In this document: positions 1-8,087 of the stretch, in pieces
Numbering within the stretch: the stretch's first letter is position 1
Layout: each line of letters starts with the position of its first letter
Assembly (NCBI GenBank): GCA_019116285.1
Contig: DXBX01000026.1
Coordinates: 62,001-126,000 of the forward strand
Origin: Candidatus Bacteroides merdigallinarum
GTDB taxonomy: Bacteria > Bacteroidota > Bacteroidia > Bacteroidales > Bacteroidaceae
DNA: 64,000 bases
Direction: 5' to 3'
Position numbers and translations under genes: made by a program
Notes under the pieces: model-generated
Seen by the model: the letters and a program-made list of their open reading frames with translations, nothing else
What the model was told of the DNA's origin: nothing
The model's database searches: none

Positions 1-362
1 ATGAGCTTCGTGGTGGCTTCCTGATATTTGTTGGAGGCTACGGCCAGTTTGACACCCTTTGCCTGCAATTGCTCCAGCAATTCGGGGATGCCGGGGTAGG
101 GGCGGCTCATGTCGGCGTTGTGAATATTATAATAAGGTATAAACTCGGCGCGGACACGGAGCACGTTTTCCGGTGTTTTCTCGCCTTCGGGCAGGGCACG
201 CTCGAAGAGTTTGTTGATGCCGTTGCCCACCATCCGGGGGTAGGCAGAGGCGTCGTGAGTGGGGAATCCCAGGGCGTGGAGCGCGTGGTTGGTACTTTGT
301 GCCAGGTCGGCGATGGTGTTCAGCAGGGTGCCGTCCAAGTCGAATATAACGAGTTTCTTCAT
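1..362 (-). CDS. HAD-family phosphatase, phosphoglycolate phosphatase-like (partial, C-terminus beyond window)
   Basis: The reverse strand from an ATG at 362 reads MKKLVIFDLDGTLLNT, which holds the HAD motif I (DLDGT) with its nucleophile and acid Asp residues. It continues for about 120 residues and runs off the window start. The cap region (NGINKLFERALPEGE) and the segment before motif II fit the Gph/phosphoglycolate phosphatase branch of Cof/HAD hydrolases. The substrate cannot be fixed from sequence. A -7 box on the same strand at 400-407 lies 38 bases upstream and supports this start. The gene is divergent from fabI. Confidence 0.85.
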   Translation of the reverse strand, partial: MKKLVIFDLDGTLLNTIADLAQSTNHALHALGFPTHDASAYPRMVGNGINKLFERALPEGEKTPENVLRVRAEFIPYYNIHNADMSRPYPGIPELLEQLQAKGVKLAVASNKYQEATTKL

Positions 363-399
363 TGCGGGTAAATCCTTTAAATTCTTATTTTTGACGGCG

Positions 400-435
400 C
401 AAAGATACGATTTACACAGATTCTTCCTATCTTTG
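400..435. promoter_or_regulatory. Divergent promoter region between HAD phosphatase and fabI
   Basis: Two Bacteroidota -7 boxes TATCTTTG are visible: on the minus strand at 407-400, driving the phosphatase, and on the plus strand at 428-435, driving fabI. Both match the TAnnTTTG consensus. The -33 elements are less clear. Confidence 0.65.
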
Positions 436-461
436 CACTCTCAATTTAAGTTAATACGACT

Positions 462-1319
462 ATGAGTTACAATTTGTTGAAAGGAAAGAAAGGCATCATC
501 TTCGGTGCCCTGAACGAGCAGTCCATCGCTTGGAAGGTGGCCGAAAGGGCCGTCGAGGAAGGCGCCACTATCACGTTGTCCAATACGCCGGTGGCCGTGC
601 GCATGGGCCAGGTCTCTGCCTTGTCCGAGAAGTTGAACGCCGAGGTCATTCCGGCCGATGCCACCAACGTGGCAGACTTGGAGAACGTCTTCAAGCGTTC
701 GATGGAAGTCCTGGGCGGACAGGTGGACTTCGTGCTTCACTCCATCGGCATGTCGCCCAATGTGCGCAAGAAGCGTACCTACGACGACCTGGATTATGAC
801 ATGCTGGGAAAGACGCTGGACATTTCGGCCCTCTCTTTCCACAAAATGATCCAGTCTGCCAAGAAGCTGAACGCCATTGCAGAGTATGGCTCCATCGTAG
901 CCTTGAGCTATGTGGCTGCCCAACGCACTTTCTTCGGTTATAACGACATGGCCGATGCCAAAGCGTTGCTGGAGTCCATTGCCCGCAGCTTCGGGTATAT
1001 CTATGGACGTGAGCACCATGTGCGTGTCAACACCATTTCCCAGTCGCCCACGATGACCACGGCCGGTTCGGGCGTGAAGGACATGGACAAGCTCTTTGAC
1101 TTCGCCAGCCGCATGTCTCCTCTAGGTAATGCTTCGGCCGATGAATGTGCAGACTATTGCATCGTGATGTTCTCCGATCTGACCCGCAAGGTGACCATGC
1201 AGAATCTCTACCACGATGGTGGTTTCTCCAGCATGGGCATGAGCCTCCGCGCCATGAACACCTATCAGAAGGGCTTGGAGGACTATATGGACGAGAACGG
1301 AAATATCATTTACGGATAA
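462..1319 (+). CDS. fabI: Enoyl-[acyl-carrier-protein] reductase (NADH), FabI type
   Basis: A 285-residue short-chain dehydrogenase fold protein that would carry out the last reduction of each fatty acid elongation cycle in the cytoplasm. The N-terminus (KGKKGIIFGALNEQSIAWKV) is the modified Rossmann motif of FabI. The catalytic Tyr-x6-Lys is visible as YNDMADAK near residue 158. The SQSPTMTTAGSGVKDMD segment is the substrate-binding loop region. Length fits FabI; the form belongs to a branch somewhat divergent from E. coli FabI. The start ATG follows the -7 box at 428-435 by 26 bases. It is likely transcribed alone. Confidence 0.93.
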   Translation: MSYNLLKGKKGIIFGALNEQSIAWKVAERAVEEGATITLSNTPVAVRMGQVSALSEKLNAEVIPADATNVADLENVFKRSMEVLGGQVDFVLHSIGMSPNVRKKRTYDDLDYDMLGKTLDISALSFHKMIQSAKKLNAIAEYGSIVALSYVAAQRTFFGYNDMADAKALLESIARSFGYIYGREHHVRVNTISQSPTMTTAGSGVKDMDKLFDFASRMSPLGNASADECADYCIVMFSDLTRKVTMQNLYHDGGFSSMGMSLRAMNTYQKGLEDYMDENGNIIYG

Positions 1320-1382
1320 TGCTTTTTTCGGTGATTTGTGGGGTGGGTGGTGAACACCCACTGCCATAAATGCCCAAAATAA

Positions 1383-1398
1383 CTGTGGAAACTGTATC
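1383..1398 (+). repeat. Short dispersed intergenic motif, copy 1
   Basis: CTGTGGAAACTGTATC occurs here and, in inverse orientation, at 10223-10238. A related CTGT-iterated string lies at 12027-12050. The function is unknown. Confidence 0.5.
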
Positions 1399-1414
1399 TG
1401 TGGAAAAACAATCG

Positions 1415-2119
1415 ATGACTCCAGCTCTATACCTCCTTCCCGTTACCCTGGGCGATACGCCCATAGACACGGTATTGCCTGCTTATAACAAGGAAGTAAT
1501 TGCCGGCATCCGCCATTTCATCGTGGAGGATGTGCGTTCGGCGCGCCGTTTCCTGAAGAAAGTGGATCGCGAGGCGGACATTGATGCGATGACATTCTAT
1601 CCCTTGAACAAGCATACGTCGCCCGCCGATATTTCCGGTTATCTGAAGCCTTTGGAAGAAGGATTGCCGATGGGGGTCATATCCGAAGCCGGATGTCCGG
1701 CCGTGGCTGATCCCGGTGCGGATGTGGTAGCCATTGCCCAACGCAAGAGTCTGCGGGTGGTGCCGCTCGTGGGGCCATCGTCCATCATTCTTTCCGTGAT
1801 GGCATCGGGATTCAACGGACAGAGCTTCGCCTTCCACGGTTACCTGCCCATCGAACCGGCCGAGCGTGCCAAGAAACTCAAGCTACTGGAGCAACGTATC
1901 TACAATGAGCACCAGACGCAACTCTTCATCGAGACGCCTTATCGCAACAATAAGATGATGGAAGACATCCTCCGCACCTGCCGTCCGCAGACGCGTCTGT
2001 GCATCGCGGCCAATGTGACGTGCGAAGGCGAGTATATCAGGACCAAGACGGTCAAGGAATGGCAAGGCCACTTGCCGGATCTCTCTAAGATCCCCTGTAT
2101 TTTTCTCTTGTACAAATAA
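1415..2119 (+). CDS. SAM-dependent methyltransferase, tetrapyrrole methylase fold (RsmI-like)
   Basis: About 234 residues from the ATG at 1415 (TPALYLLPVTLGDTP). The segment GVISEAGCPAVADPGADVVAIA matches the RsmI signature region, in which RsmI methylates the 2'-O of C1402 in 16S rRNA. It differs from canonical RsmI in the N-terminal loop, so it may be the second, shorter RsmI-like paralogue often seen in Bacteroidota; its RNA target is inferred. An in-frame ATG at 1370 exists, but the 15 extra residues are encoded by a repeated intergenic motif (see 1383-1398), so the later start is preferred. The 3' end overlaps the convergent gene by 35 bp. Confidence 0.8.
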   Translation: MTPALYLLPVTLGDTPIDTVLPAYNKEVIAGIRHFIVEDVRSARRFLKKVDREADIDAMTFYPLNKHTSPADISGYLKPLEEGLPMGVISEAGCPAVADPGADVVAIAQRKSLRVVPLVGPSSIILSVMASGFNGQSFAFHGYLPIEPAERAKKLKLLEQRIYNEHQTQLFIETPYRNNKMMEDILRTCRPQTRLCIAANVTCEGEYIRTKTVKEWQGHLPDLSKIPCIFLLYK

Positions 2120-3011
2120 GGTCCTTCAGCAGTTCGTATTCATACTCCAGGAACTTGCAGAAGTAGTGTTTCCCCAAATTTTGTCTGATTTGGCGGAGTG
2201 TCCATAGTTTGCCTTCCCGCAAGGCATCGTCATCCTCCGCTTCGAAGGTAAATAGATAGACTAGCCGGTTGGCCGTATCATCCCGGTAGTAATACTTGAA
2301 GTGGTAGCGCAGGTTTCGCGAAGGAGCTTGAGGCAACAGGCTGCGCAAGAGTCTGTAGGCGGTCTGTCCGATGTCTTCGCCATAGAGGGGATACCCCTCC
2401 AGGGGAAGGTCGGTTTTCCCTTGCTCGTTGAGGCAGGTTTGCGGGCGGGGAGAGAGATAGAGCATGTGACAGGCCGTAATGGCGATGCGTACGACGGGGT
2501 AGATGGTCTTCCGATCCGAGTGCAGGATGGTAGCCAAGAGCGGTTTCTTTCCGATGACCTCACCCTGTGTGTTCACCACGGGGATAAAGGTAATCCGATT
2601 CAGCCGCTTGTTGAAGTAGTAAAGTCCGATTTGATTCAGCAAGATGGGCAGGGCAAGTACTCCCAGAGGAGTGTATTCGCATAGGATGGCTTTCCAGGCG
2701 GTTGTCGGTGCAAAGGGCAGGACAAGCAAAGCCATGACACCATGCACCAAGACCAGGATGAACAGGATGCGTGCTGATACGATGGCGGCCTCGATGCCTT
2801 GGATGAACCGATATCTGCGTGGATTTACGAGACCGGACCATCTCCGTCCGAACAACAGGAGCAGCAAGGCCGGAAGGAAGATGATCCCCTCGACAAGCAA
2901 AGGAATACACGTCCCCGGCCTTGTGCAAAGGCAGGCTATCACCACGATGACACCCGGCAGGAGGCCCAGTGACAGGTTGAACTTCGGGGATAAGGCTGGT
3001 CGATGATTCAT
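2085..3011 (-). CDS. Membrane protein with C-terminal Nudix-like domain, function unknown
   Basis: A 308-residue protein. Residues 1-150 hold about four hydrophobic segments (for example LSLGLLPGVIVVIACL and the stretch around ILFILVLVHGVMALLVL). The second half (FIPVVNTQGEVIGKKPLLATI, then PLEGYPLYGEDIGQTAYRLL and YFCKFLEYEYELL) resembles a Nudix fold, but the canonical box G-x5-E-x7-RE-x-EE is not intact, so hydrolase activity is doubtful. It converges on and overlaps the methylase gene by 35 bp. It lies 52 bp downstream of lipA on the same strand and could be cotranscribed with it. I do not recognise a named family. Confidence 0.72.
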   Translation of the reverse strand: MNHRPALSPKFNLSLGLLPGVIVVIACLCTRPGTCIPLLVEGIIFLPALLLLLFGRRWSGLVNPRRYRFIQGIEAAIVSARILFILVLVHGVMALLVLPFAPTTAWKAILCEYTPLGVLALPILLNQIGLYYFNKRLNRITFIPVVNTQGEVIGKKPLLATILHSDRKTIYPVVRIAITACHMLYLSPRPQTCLNEQGKTDLPLEGYPLYGEDIGQTAYRLLRSLLPQAPSRNLRYHFKYYYRDDTANRLVYLFTFEAEDDDALREGKLWTLRQIRQNLGKHYFCKFLEYEYELLKDLICTREKYRGS

Positions 3012-3063
3012 TTCCGCTTCGTTTTAGACCTTTCCGTCTTAACGTATCGCTTGCGGAAAATGT

Positions 3064-3927
3064 TCACCGTTTTTTCAATAAGAGCTTACTTTGGTCGGCG
3101 TGGTAGGACGAGCGCACCAGCGGACCGCTCTCCACATGAGTAAAACCTTTCCGCAGGGCGGTCTCCTTGTAGGCAGCAAACTGGGCAGGCGTCACATACT
3201 CGGCCACAGGATAATGGCGGTGTGAGGGCTGCAGGTATTGGCCGATGGTGAACATCTGACAACCTACGGAGCGCAGGTCGTCCATCAGTTCCTCCACCTC
3301 TTGGATTGTCTCGCCCAGGCCTACCATGATGCCCGACTTGCACGTGATGCCACTCTCGGCTATCTGTCTCAACACCTCCAGGCTGGTCTCATAGCGGGCG
3401 GCGCTGCGCACCAGCGGACTGATGCGGCGCACCGTCTCCATGTTGTGCGAGAGGATGTCCGGGCGGGCGTCGATGACCTGCCGCACCAGTTCCTGCCTTC
3501 CTTGGAAGTCCGGGATGAGCACCTCGATGGTGGTGTCGGGGTTGAGGCGGCGGATTTCCGCAATGGTGCGTGCCCAGTGGGAGGCTCCCAAGTCGGGCAA
3601 GTCGTCGCGATCCACGGAGGTAATGACGGCGTGCGAAAGCTTCATCAGGCGGATGGATTCGGCCACGTGCAATGGTTCTCCTTCGTCCAAGGGGAGGGGA
3701 CGACCCGTCCGCGTGTTGCAGAATTTGCAACTGCGTGTGCAGATGTCACCTGCAATCATGAAGGTGGCCGTGCCGCGGCCCCAACACTCACCCATGTTGG
3801 GGCAACGGCCGCTGCTGCAGATAGTGTGCAGGCAATGCGACTCCACGATGCGCTTGGTTTCGGCGTAGCGTTCGTTGGAGGCGATGCTGATCTTGAGCCA
3901 TTCGGGCTTGCGTACTCGTTCGCTCAT
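3064..3927 (-). CDS. lipA: Lipoyl synthase (radical SAM)
   Basis: A 287-residue protein that inserts two sulfurs into octanoyl groups on lipoyl domains. It has the auxiliary cluster motif C-x4-C-x5-C (CSSGRCPNMGEC, together with the preceding HTIC) and the radical SAM motif C-x3-C-x2-C (CTRSCKFC). The LipA C-terminal R-S-S-Y-H sequence (VRSSYHADQ) is present. The start overlaps the stop of the upstream peptidase gene by 4 bp (ATGA), so the two are cotranscribed. Confidence 0.95.
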   Translation of the reverse strand: MSERVRKPEWLKISIASNERYAETKRIVESHCLHTICSSGRCPNMGECWGRGTATFMIAGDICTRSCKFCNTRTGRPLPLDEGEPLHVAESIRLMKLSHAVITSVDRDDLPDLGASHWARTIAEIRRLNPDTTIEVLIPDFQGRQELVRQVIDARPDILSHNMETVRRISPLVRSAARYETSLEVLRQIAESGITCKSGIMVGLGETIQEVEELMDDLRSVGCQMFTIGQYLQPSHRHYPVAEYVTPAQFAAYKETALRKGFTHVESGPLVRSSYHADQSKLLLKKR

Positions 3928-6143
3928 TTCAGGTGGGTGTTAAAGAAGTTCGTGAGCTTGGTGTACAGGTGCATCCGGGTGTTGCCGCCGAAGATACCGT
4001 GGTTACGGTTGGTGTACACCTGCATGTCAAACTGCTTGCCCAGTTGCACCAGATGTTCGGCATACTCGGCGCAGTTTTGGAAGTGTACATTGTCGTCGGC
4101 CGAGCCATGAACCAGCAGGAGGTCGCCGTGCAGATCCTTGGCGCGGGTGAAGGCAGAGGAGGCCCGATAGCCGTCGGCATTCTCCTGCGGCGTGCGCATG
4201 AAGCGTTCGCCATAGATGGTGTCGTAGTAATTCCAATCAGTCACGGCAGCCACGGCTACGCCCGCCTTGAACACCGGGGTACCCTCGCTCATGCTCATCA
4301 GTGTCATGTAGCCGCCGAAGCTCCATCCCCAGATGCCGATACGCTCCTTGTCTACGTAGGGCTGCATACCCAGCCAGATGGCGGTCTCCACCTGATCGTG
4401 CGCCTCCTTGACGCCGAGATTCAGGTAGGTGCATTTCTCGAAGGCCGCGCCCCGTCCGCCGGTGCCCCGTCCGTCCACGCAGGCTATGATGTAGCCTTGC
4501 GAAGCCATGTAGGTCTCCCAGCTGATGCCGAAGCGATCCAATACTTCCTGCGAGCCGGGGCCGCTGTATTGGTACATGATGACAGGATACTTCTTGTTCT
4601 CGTCGAAATCGGTGGGCTTCATCATCCAACCGTTCAGCGTGGTGCCGTCCGAGGTTTGGAAGGTGAAGAACTCCTTGGTTGGCATGTCATATCCCACCAG
4701 CTTCTCGCGCAAGGCGGCGTTGTCCACCAGGGTGGTCAGCGTTTTGCCCGTGTTGTCGCGCAGGGTGATAACGGTCGGTGTGTCGAGGCTGGTGTAGCGG
4801 TTGAGGAAATATTTCAGATCCGTGCTGAACTGGGCGGTGTGGATACCCTCCTCCGGAGTGAGGCGTGTCTTACGTCCGCGACGGTCGGTCTTCCAGACGG
4901 CTTGACGCAGGGGGCTTCCCTCGTTGCTGGTGTAGTAGAAGGTAGCGGTCTTTTCGTCATAGCCCAGGAACTGCTTCACTTCAAAATCGCCCCGGGTGAT
5001 TTGCTTCACGAGGTTGCCGTTCAGGTCATACCAATAGAGGTGGTTGAAGCCGTCGCGCTCGCTCATGAACGTGAAGTGCCCGTCGTAGAAGCGGATGTTG
5101 TCGAAGGTGCCTTCCTTGATATACGTGTCTGTCTCATCGCGCAAAGCTAGTCGGCAGACGGTGCTCCGAGGGTCGGCCATGTAGACATCCAGGCGATTCT
5201 GATGGCGGTTGAGGGTGAAGACGGCCAGCTTGTTGGGATCCTTGGTGAAGCGTATGCGGGGGATGTATCCGTCGGCATCCAGCGGGAGCTTCAGCGTGCG
5301 ATCCACCTTGGTTTTGATGTCGAAGGTATGGACGGTGACTTTCGAGTTCACTTCGCCCGTCTTGGGATACTTGTAGGTGTAGGCACCGGGATATTTCTCG
5401 TAGTCTTTCAGATGAGGCATTTCGCCGGCATAGAGCGGGAAGGAGAAGGAGGAAACCTCCGACTCATCCCAGCGCACGTAAGCCAGCATCTTGCTGTCGG
5501 CGCTGAACTCCAGGGCGCGGTTCATCGCAAATTCCTCTTCATACACCCAGTCGGGGATGCCGTTGAGCACCTCGTTGCGCCGTCCGTCCGTGGTCACCTG
5601 GCTCTCGCTGTTGTCGTAGAGACGCTTCACGAGGTAGATGTTGTTGTCGCGCACGAAGGCCACCATCGAGCCGTCCGGCGAGAACACGGGCACCTGTTGC
5701 GGGCCGCCCTCGGAGAGGGCTTCCACCTTGTTGTCAATCTTGCCTTCGGCGTTTCGTTTCAGACTATATAAATAATGTGTGGCCTTGTAGGAGCGGCGGT
5801 AGATGGGGGTGGTCTCCGTGGCGATGAGCAGGGTGTTGCCATCCGGCGAGTACTGGTAGCTGTCGAAGCACTTGAAGGGGCATTCACGGGCCGTGGCAGC
5901 GTCGAACAGCACTTCCACTTGTTGTCCGGTCTTGAAGGAATACTTGATGATCTGCGTTCCTTGGGCATTCATCTGTGAGTAGTGCTCGCCGTCGCCGGGG
6001 ATGGGCGTGACGCCACGGATGTTTTCGGGATAGAACGCGCCGCCCACGACTTCTTCCAGCGTGAGCGCTTTCTTGCCTTGCGCGGCCGTCCAGATGGGCA
6101 GGCAGAGGGCAAGGAGCAGGAGGGTAAGGATTTTCTGTTTCAT
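3924..6143 (-). CDS. S9 family prolyl oligopeptidase, dipeptidyl peptidase IV-like, exported
   Basis: 739 residues from the ATG at 6143, beginning MKQKILTLLLLALCL with a signal peptide ending near TAAQ. The N-terminal half is a DPP-IV beta-propeller region; the C-terminal alpha/beta hydrolase domain has the nucleophile motif GWSFGGY, the Asp in HGSADDNVHFQN and the His in NRNHGIFG. It would release Xaa-Pro dipeptides in the periplasm. A longer frame runs to 6269, but the -7 box at 6177-6170 would lie inside it, so 6143 is the better start. It is the first gene of an operon with lipA. Confidence 0.92.
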   Translation of the reverse strand: MKQKILTLLLLALCLPIWTAAQGKKALTLEEVVGGAFYPENIRGVTPIPGDGEHYSQMNAQGTQIIKYSFKTGQQVEVLFDAATARECPFKCFDSYQYSPDGNTLLIATETTPIYRRSYKATHYLYSLKRNAEGKIDNKVEALSEGGPQQVPVFSPDGSMVAFVRDNNIYLVKRLYDNSESQVTTDGRRNEVLNGIPDWVYEEEFAMNRALEFSADSKMLAYVRWDESEVSSFSFPLYAGEMPHLKDYEKYPGAYTYKYPKTGEVNSKVTVHTFDIKTKVDRTLKLPLDADGYIPRIRFTKDPNKLAVFTLNRHQNRLDVYMADPRSTVCRLALRDETDTYIKEGTFDNIRFYDGHFTFMSERDGFNHLYWYDLNGNLVKQITRGDFEVKQFLGYDEKTATFYYTSNEGSPLRQAVWKTDRRGRKTRLTPEEGIHTAQFSTDLKYFLNRYTSLDTPTVITLRDNTGKTLTTLVDNAALREKLVGYDMPTKEFFTFQTSDGTTLNGWMMKPTDFDENKKYPVIMYQYSGPGSQEVLDRFGISWETYMASQGYIIACVDGRGTGGRGAAFEKCTYLNLGVKEAHDQVETAIWLGMQPYVDKERIGIWGWSFGGYMTLMSMSEGTPVFKAGVAVAAVTDWNYYDTIYGERFMRTPQENADGYRASSAFTRAKDLHGDLLLVHGSADDNVHFQNCAEYAEHLVQLGKQFDMQVYTNRNHGIFGGNTRMHLYTKLTNFFNTHLK

Positions 6144-6169
6144 AAGGGTTGATAGTCGTTTATGGGAGG

Positions 6170-6177
6170 CAAAGGTA
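6170..6177 (-). promoter_or_regulatory. -7 promoter box for the DPP-IV/lipA operon
   Basis: TACCTTTG on the minus strand, 26 bases upstream of the chosen ATG, matches TAnnTTTG. Confidence 0.6.
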
Positions 6178-6322
6178 CGCAAAGAAACCTTCTTACCCAA
6201 GGATAGGGCAGGGAAAAAGAGTCCGCACGGCTTTTCACTAACATAGAACACGCAGTCGATGATTTTCATTGCCTCTGTGCGTCTATTGATTGTCTGCTAA
6301 ATGGTAAGTAGTCACCGTCCTC

Positions 6323-6434
6323 AGTCCTTGTCTGCAAGGACCGCAATCCTTGTACTGGGAGGATTTCGGTCCTTGTATTGAAGGATTGGAGTCCTTGCAA
6401 TTGAAGGACCGGAGTCCTTGGCTTGGAGGACCGG
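6323..6434. repeat. Array of five short imperfect palindromes, 22-23 bp period
   Basis: Five units start with TCCTT at 6325, 6347, 6370, 6392 and 6415 and each closes with AGGA or AAGGA 8-10 bases later, giving five consecutive small hairpins joined by CCG/TTGG-type linkers. No convincing gene lies in 6144-6456; the array fills most of it. Two further arrays with the same design but other sequences lie at 35417-35508 and 61731-61822. Confidence 0.8.
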
Positions 6435-6456
6435 CGGTATCTACAGCAGGAAGCGT

Positions 6457-6891
6457 TCACTCTGTCCAAGGGATGCTTTCTTCATAGCTGTCAAAGTCCA
6501 GGTCGTCCGTTACTCCTGCCTTCCGCAAGGCCCGGCGCACTATCTGTTGCTCATGGGGTGAGAGCGGCCTTTCTCCTTTCCTTCGTTCAAAATATGGGTT
6601 TCGTCCGAATTGGTTGACCAACGTGGCCATGAAGATGTCGTATTGTCCGGGATACATCCGCTTCTGCATGCCTATGAATCCACGGGCGTACCTGACGGGG
6701 GCGGAGTCGCGATAGTGGGGACACTGTCCGTCCTTGGTACACTGCCGGGGATTGAGCAGATGTAAGATGGGGATTCGCTCCTGCAAGGGTTGGTAGGCCA
6801 GCTGGTGCAGGCAGGTGGCGGCACGTGGACAATCATCGTGCAGGCAGACGGGATAGCTGTTGGGTGCCTCTTTATGGAATTTCTTTGGCAT
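6457..6891 (-). CDS. Small cysteine-containing protein resembling DUF6078
   Basis: 144 residues, no signal peptide. An N-terminal cysteine set (YPVCLHDDCPRAATC, then C in NPRQC and C in DGQCPHY) suggests a metal site. The C-terminal part has a helical, R/K-rich stretch (LSPHEQQIVRRALRKAG). It resembles the DUF6078 proteins of Bacteroidales; the assignment is from memory of the family and the function is unknown. A -7 box TATATTTG at 6925-6918 precedes it. Confidence 0.72.
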   Translation of the reverse strand: MPKKFHKEAPNSYPVCLHDDCPRAATCLHQLAYQPLQERIPILHLLNPRQCTKDGQCPHYRDSAPVRYARGFIGMQKRMYPGQYDIFMATLVNQFGRNPYFERRKGERPLSPHEQQIVRRALRKAGVTDDLDFDSYEESIPWTE

Positions 6892-6917
6892 GGTGCATGG
6901 GGTTTGTTGATTTTCGG

Positions 6918-6925
6918 CAAATATA
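6918..6925 (-). promoter_or_regulatory. -7 promoter box for the DUF6078-like gene
   Basis: TATATTTG on the minus strand, 27 bases before the ATG. Confidence 0.5.
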
Positions 6926-7084
6926 GATATAATCTGCTGGATTCTACACCGGCAGCATGAAGAAAACTTTTTTCTATCTATGTAACACCGCGTTGCAGCA
7001 TGAAGATGGCCCTGACTCGGGTCCTTTTCTTGGCTTGATGCAAGAATTCTTTTCCCCGTGTGCTGATAATCCGATTCATTTCCC

Positions 7085-7092
7085 TACATTTG
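7085..7092 (+). promoter_or_regulatory. -7 promoter box for the TIGR01212 radical SAM gene
   Basis: TACATTTG, 24 bases upstream of the ATG at 7116. It argues against the in-frame upstream ATG at 6957. Confidence 0.5.
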
Positions 7093-7115
7093 TTTCCCAA
7101 AATGATGTCAGACGT

Positions 7116-8045
7116 ATGAATGCTTCCTTTCTCTACAACGACTTTTCCACCTTCCTGCGCCGCCACCTGCCCGGCAAGGTGCAGAAGATATCGCTCAACG
7201 CCGCCTTCACCTGCCCCAACCGCGACGGCACGAAGGGGTGGGGCGGATGCACGTATTGCAACAATCAGACGTTCAATCCGGACTATTGCCGGACGGATCT
7301 CGGCATCGCCCGCCAGCTGGAGGAGGGGAAGCGATTCTTTGCCCACAAGTATCCGGAGATGAAGTATCTGGCCTATTTCCAGGCCTATACCAATACCTAC
7401 GGCGAGCTGGAGGACCTGCGGCGGAAGTACCGCGAGGCACTGGAGGTGGACGACGTGGTGGGATTGGTCATCGGCACCCGCCCCGACTGCGTGCCGGACG
7501 ACCTGCTGGACTATCTGGCGGAGCTGTCCCGGCGCACGTTTGTCCTCGTGGAGTATGGCATCGAGAGCACGAACGACCGCACGCTGCGCCGCATCAATCG
7601 CGGCCACGCCTTTGCCGACACCGTGGATGCCGTGCGTCGCACTCACGAGCGGGGTCTCCTCTGCGGCGGGCACGTCATCCTGGGCCTTCCGGGCGAGACG
7701 CGCGAGGACCTTTGGAGGCAAGCCGGAACCCTCTCACGCCTGCCCCTGGATACGCTCAAACTGCATCAGCTGCAGCTCATCCGCGGCACGCGCATGGCGC
7801 GGGAGTACGAGGAGTGTCCCGCGGACTTCCACCTCTTCGGCGTGGAGGAGTATCTGGAGACGGTCGTCGGCTACATCGAGCGTCTGCGGCCCGACCTGGT
7901 GTTGGAGCGATTCCTCTCGCAATCGCCCCGCGAGCTGCTCATTGCGCCTGATTGGGGGCTGAAGAATTATGAGTTCACCCATCGGTTGCGGAAGCGGATG
8001 CAAGAATTGGGCACATATCAAGGGAAAAAATATGTGGATATGTGA
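7116..8045 (+). CDS. TIGR01212-family radical SAM protein (YhcC-like)
   Basis: 309 residues from the ATG at 7116. The N-terminus (YNDFSTFLRRHLPGKVQKISLNAAFTCPNRD) and the cluster motif with C-x2-C in GGCTYCNNQTF are typical of TIGR01212/YhcC. Other conserved segments are YFQAYTNTYG and the VILGLPGET region. The reaction is not established from sequence. The frame is open back to 6957, but those 53 residues look non-coding and the promoter falls within them. Confidence 0.88.
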   Translation: MNASFLYNDFSTFLRRHLPGKVQKISLNAAFTCPNRDGTKGWGGCTYCNNQTFNPDYCRTDLGIARQLEEGKRFFAHKYPEMKYLAYFQAYTNTYGELEDLRRKYREALEVDDVVGLVIGTRPDCVPDDLLDYLAELSRRTFVLVEYGIESTNDRTLRRINRGHAFADTVDAVRRTHERGLLCGGHVILGLPGETREDLWRQAGTLSRLPLDTLKLHQLQLIRGTRMAREYEECPADFHLFGVEEYLETVVGYIERLRPDLVLERFLSQSPRELLIAPDWGLKNYEFTHRLRKRMQELGTYQGKKYVDM

Positions 8046-8056
8046 GAAAAAACTAT

Positions 8057-8064
8057 TAACTTTG
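8057..8064 (+). promoter_or_regulatory. -7 promoter box for the flavodiiron gene
   Basis: TAACTTTG, 24-31 bases upstream of the candidate starts at 8082/8088. Confidence 0.55.
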
Positions 8065-8087
8065 TGCCGTACTAACCAGAAATGATA

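Noticed and set aside
462..1319. Several frames on both strands inside fabI, lon, metH and other GC-rich genes
   Set aside because: They overlap clear protein families in another frame, have no promoter or family resemblance, and arise from high GC at third positions.
6323..6434. CRISPR array at any of the three palindrome arrays
   Set aside because: Units are adjacent with no unique spacers, repeats are imperfect and shorter than CRISPR repeats, and no cas genes are present.
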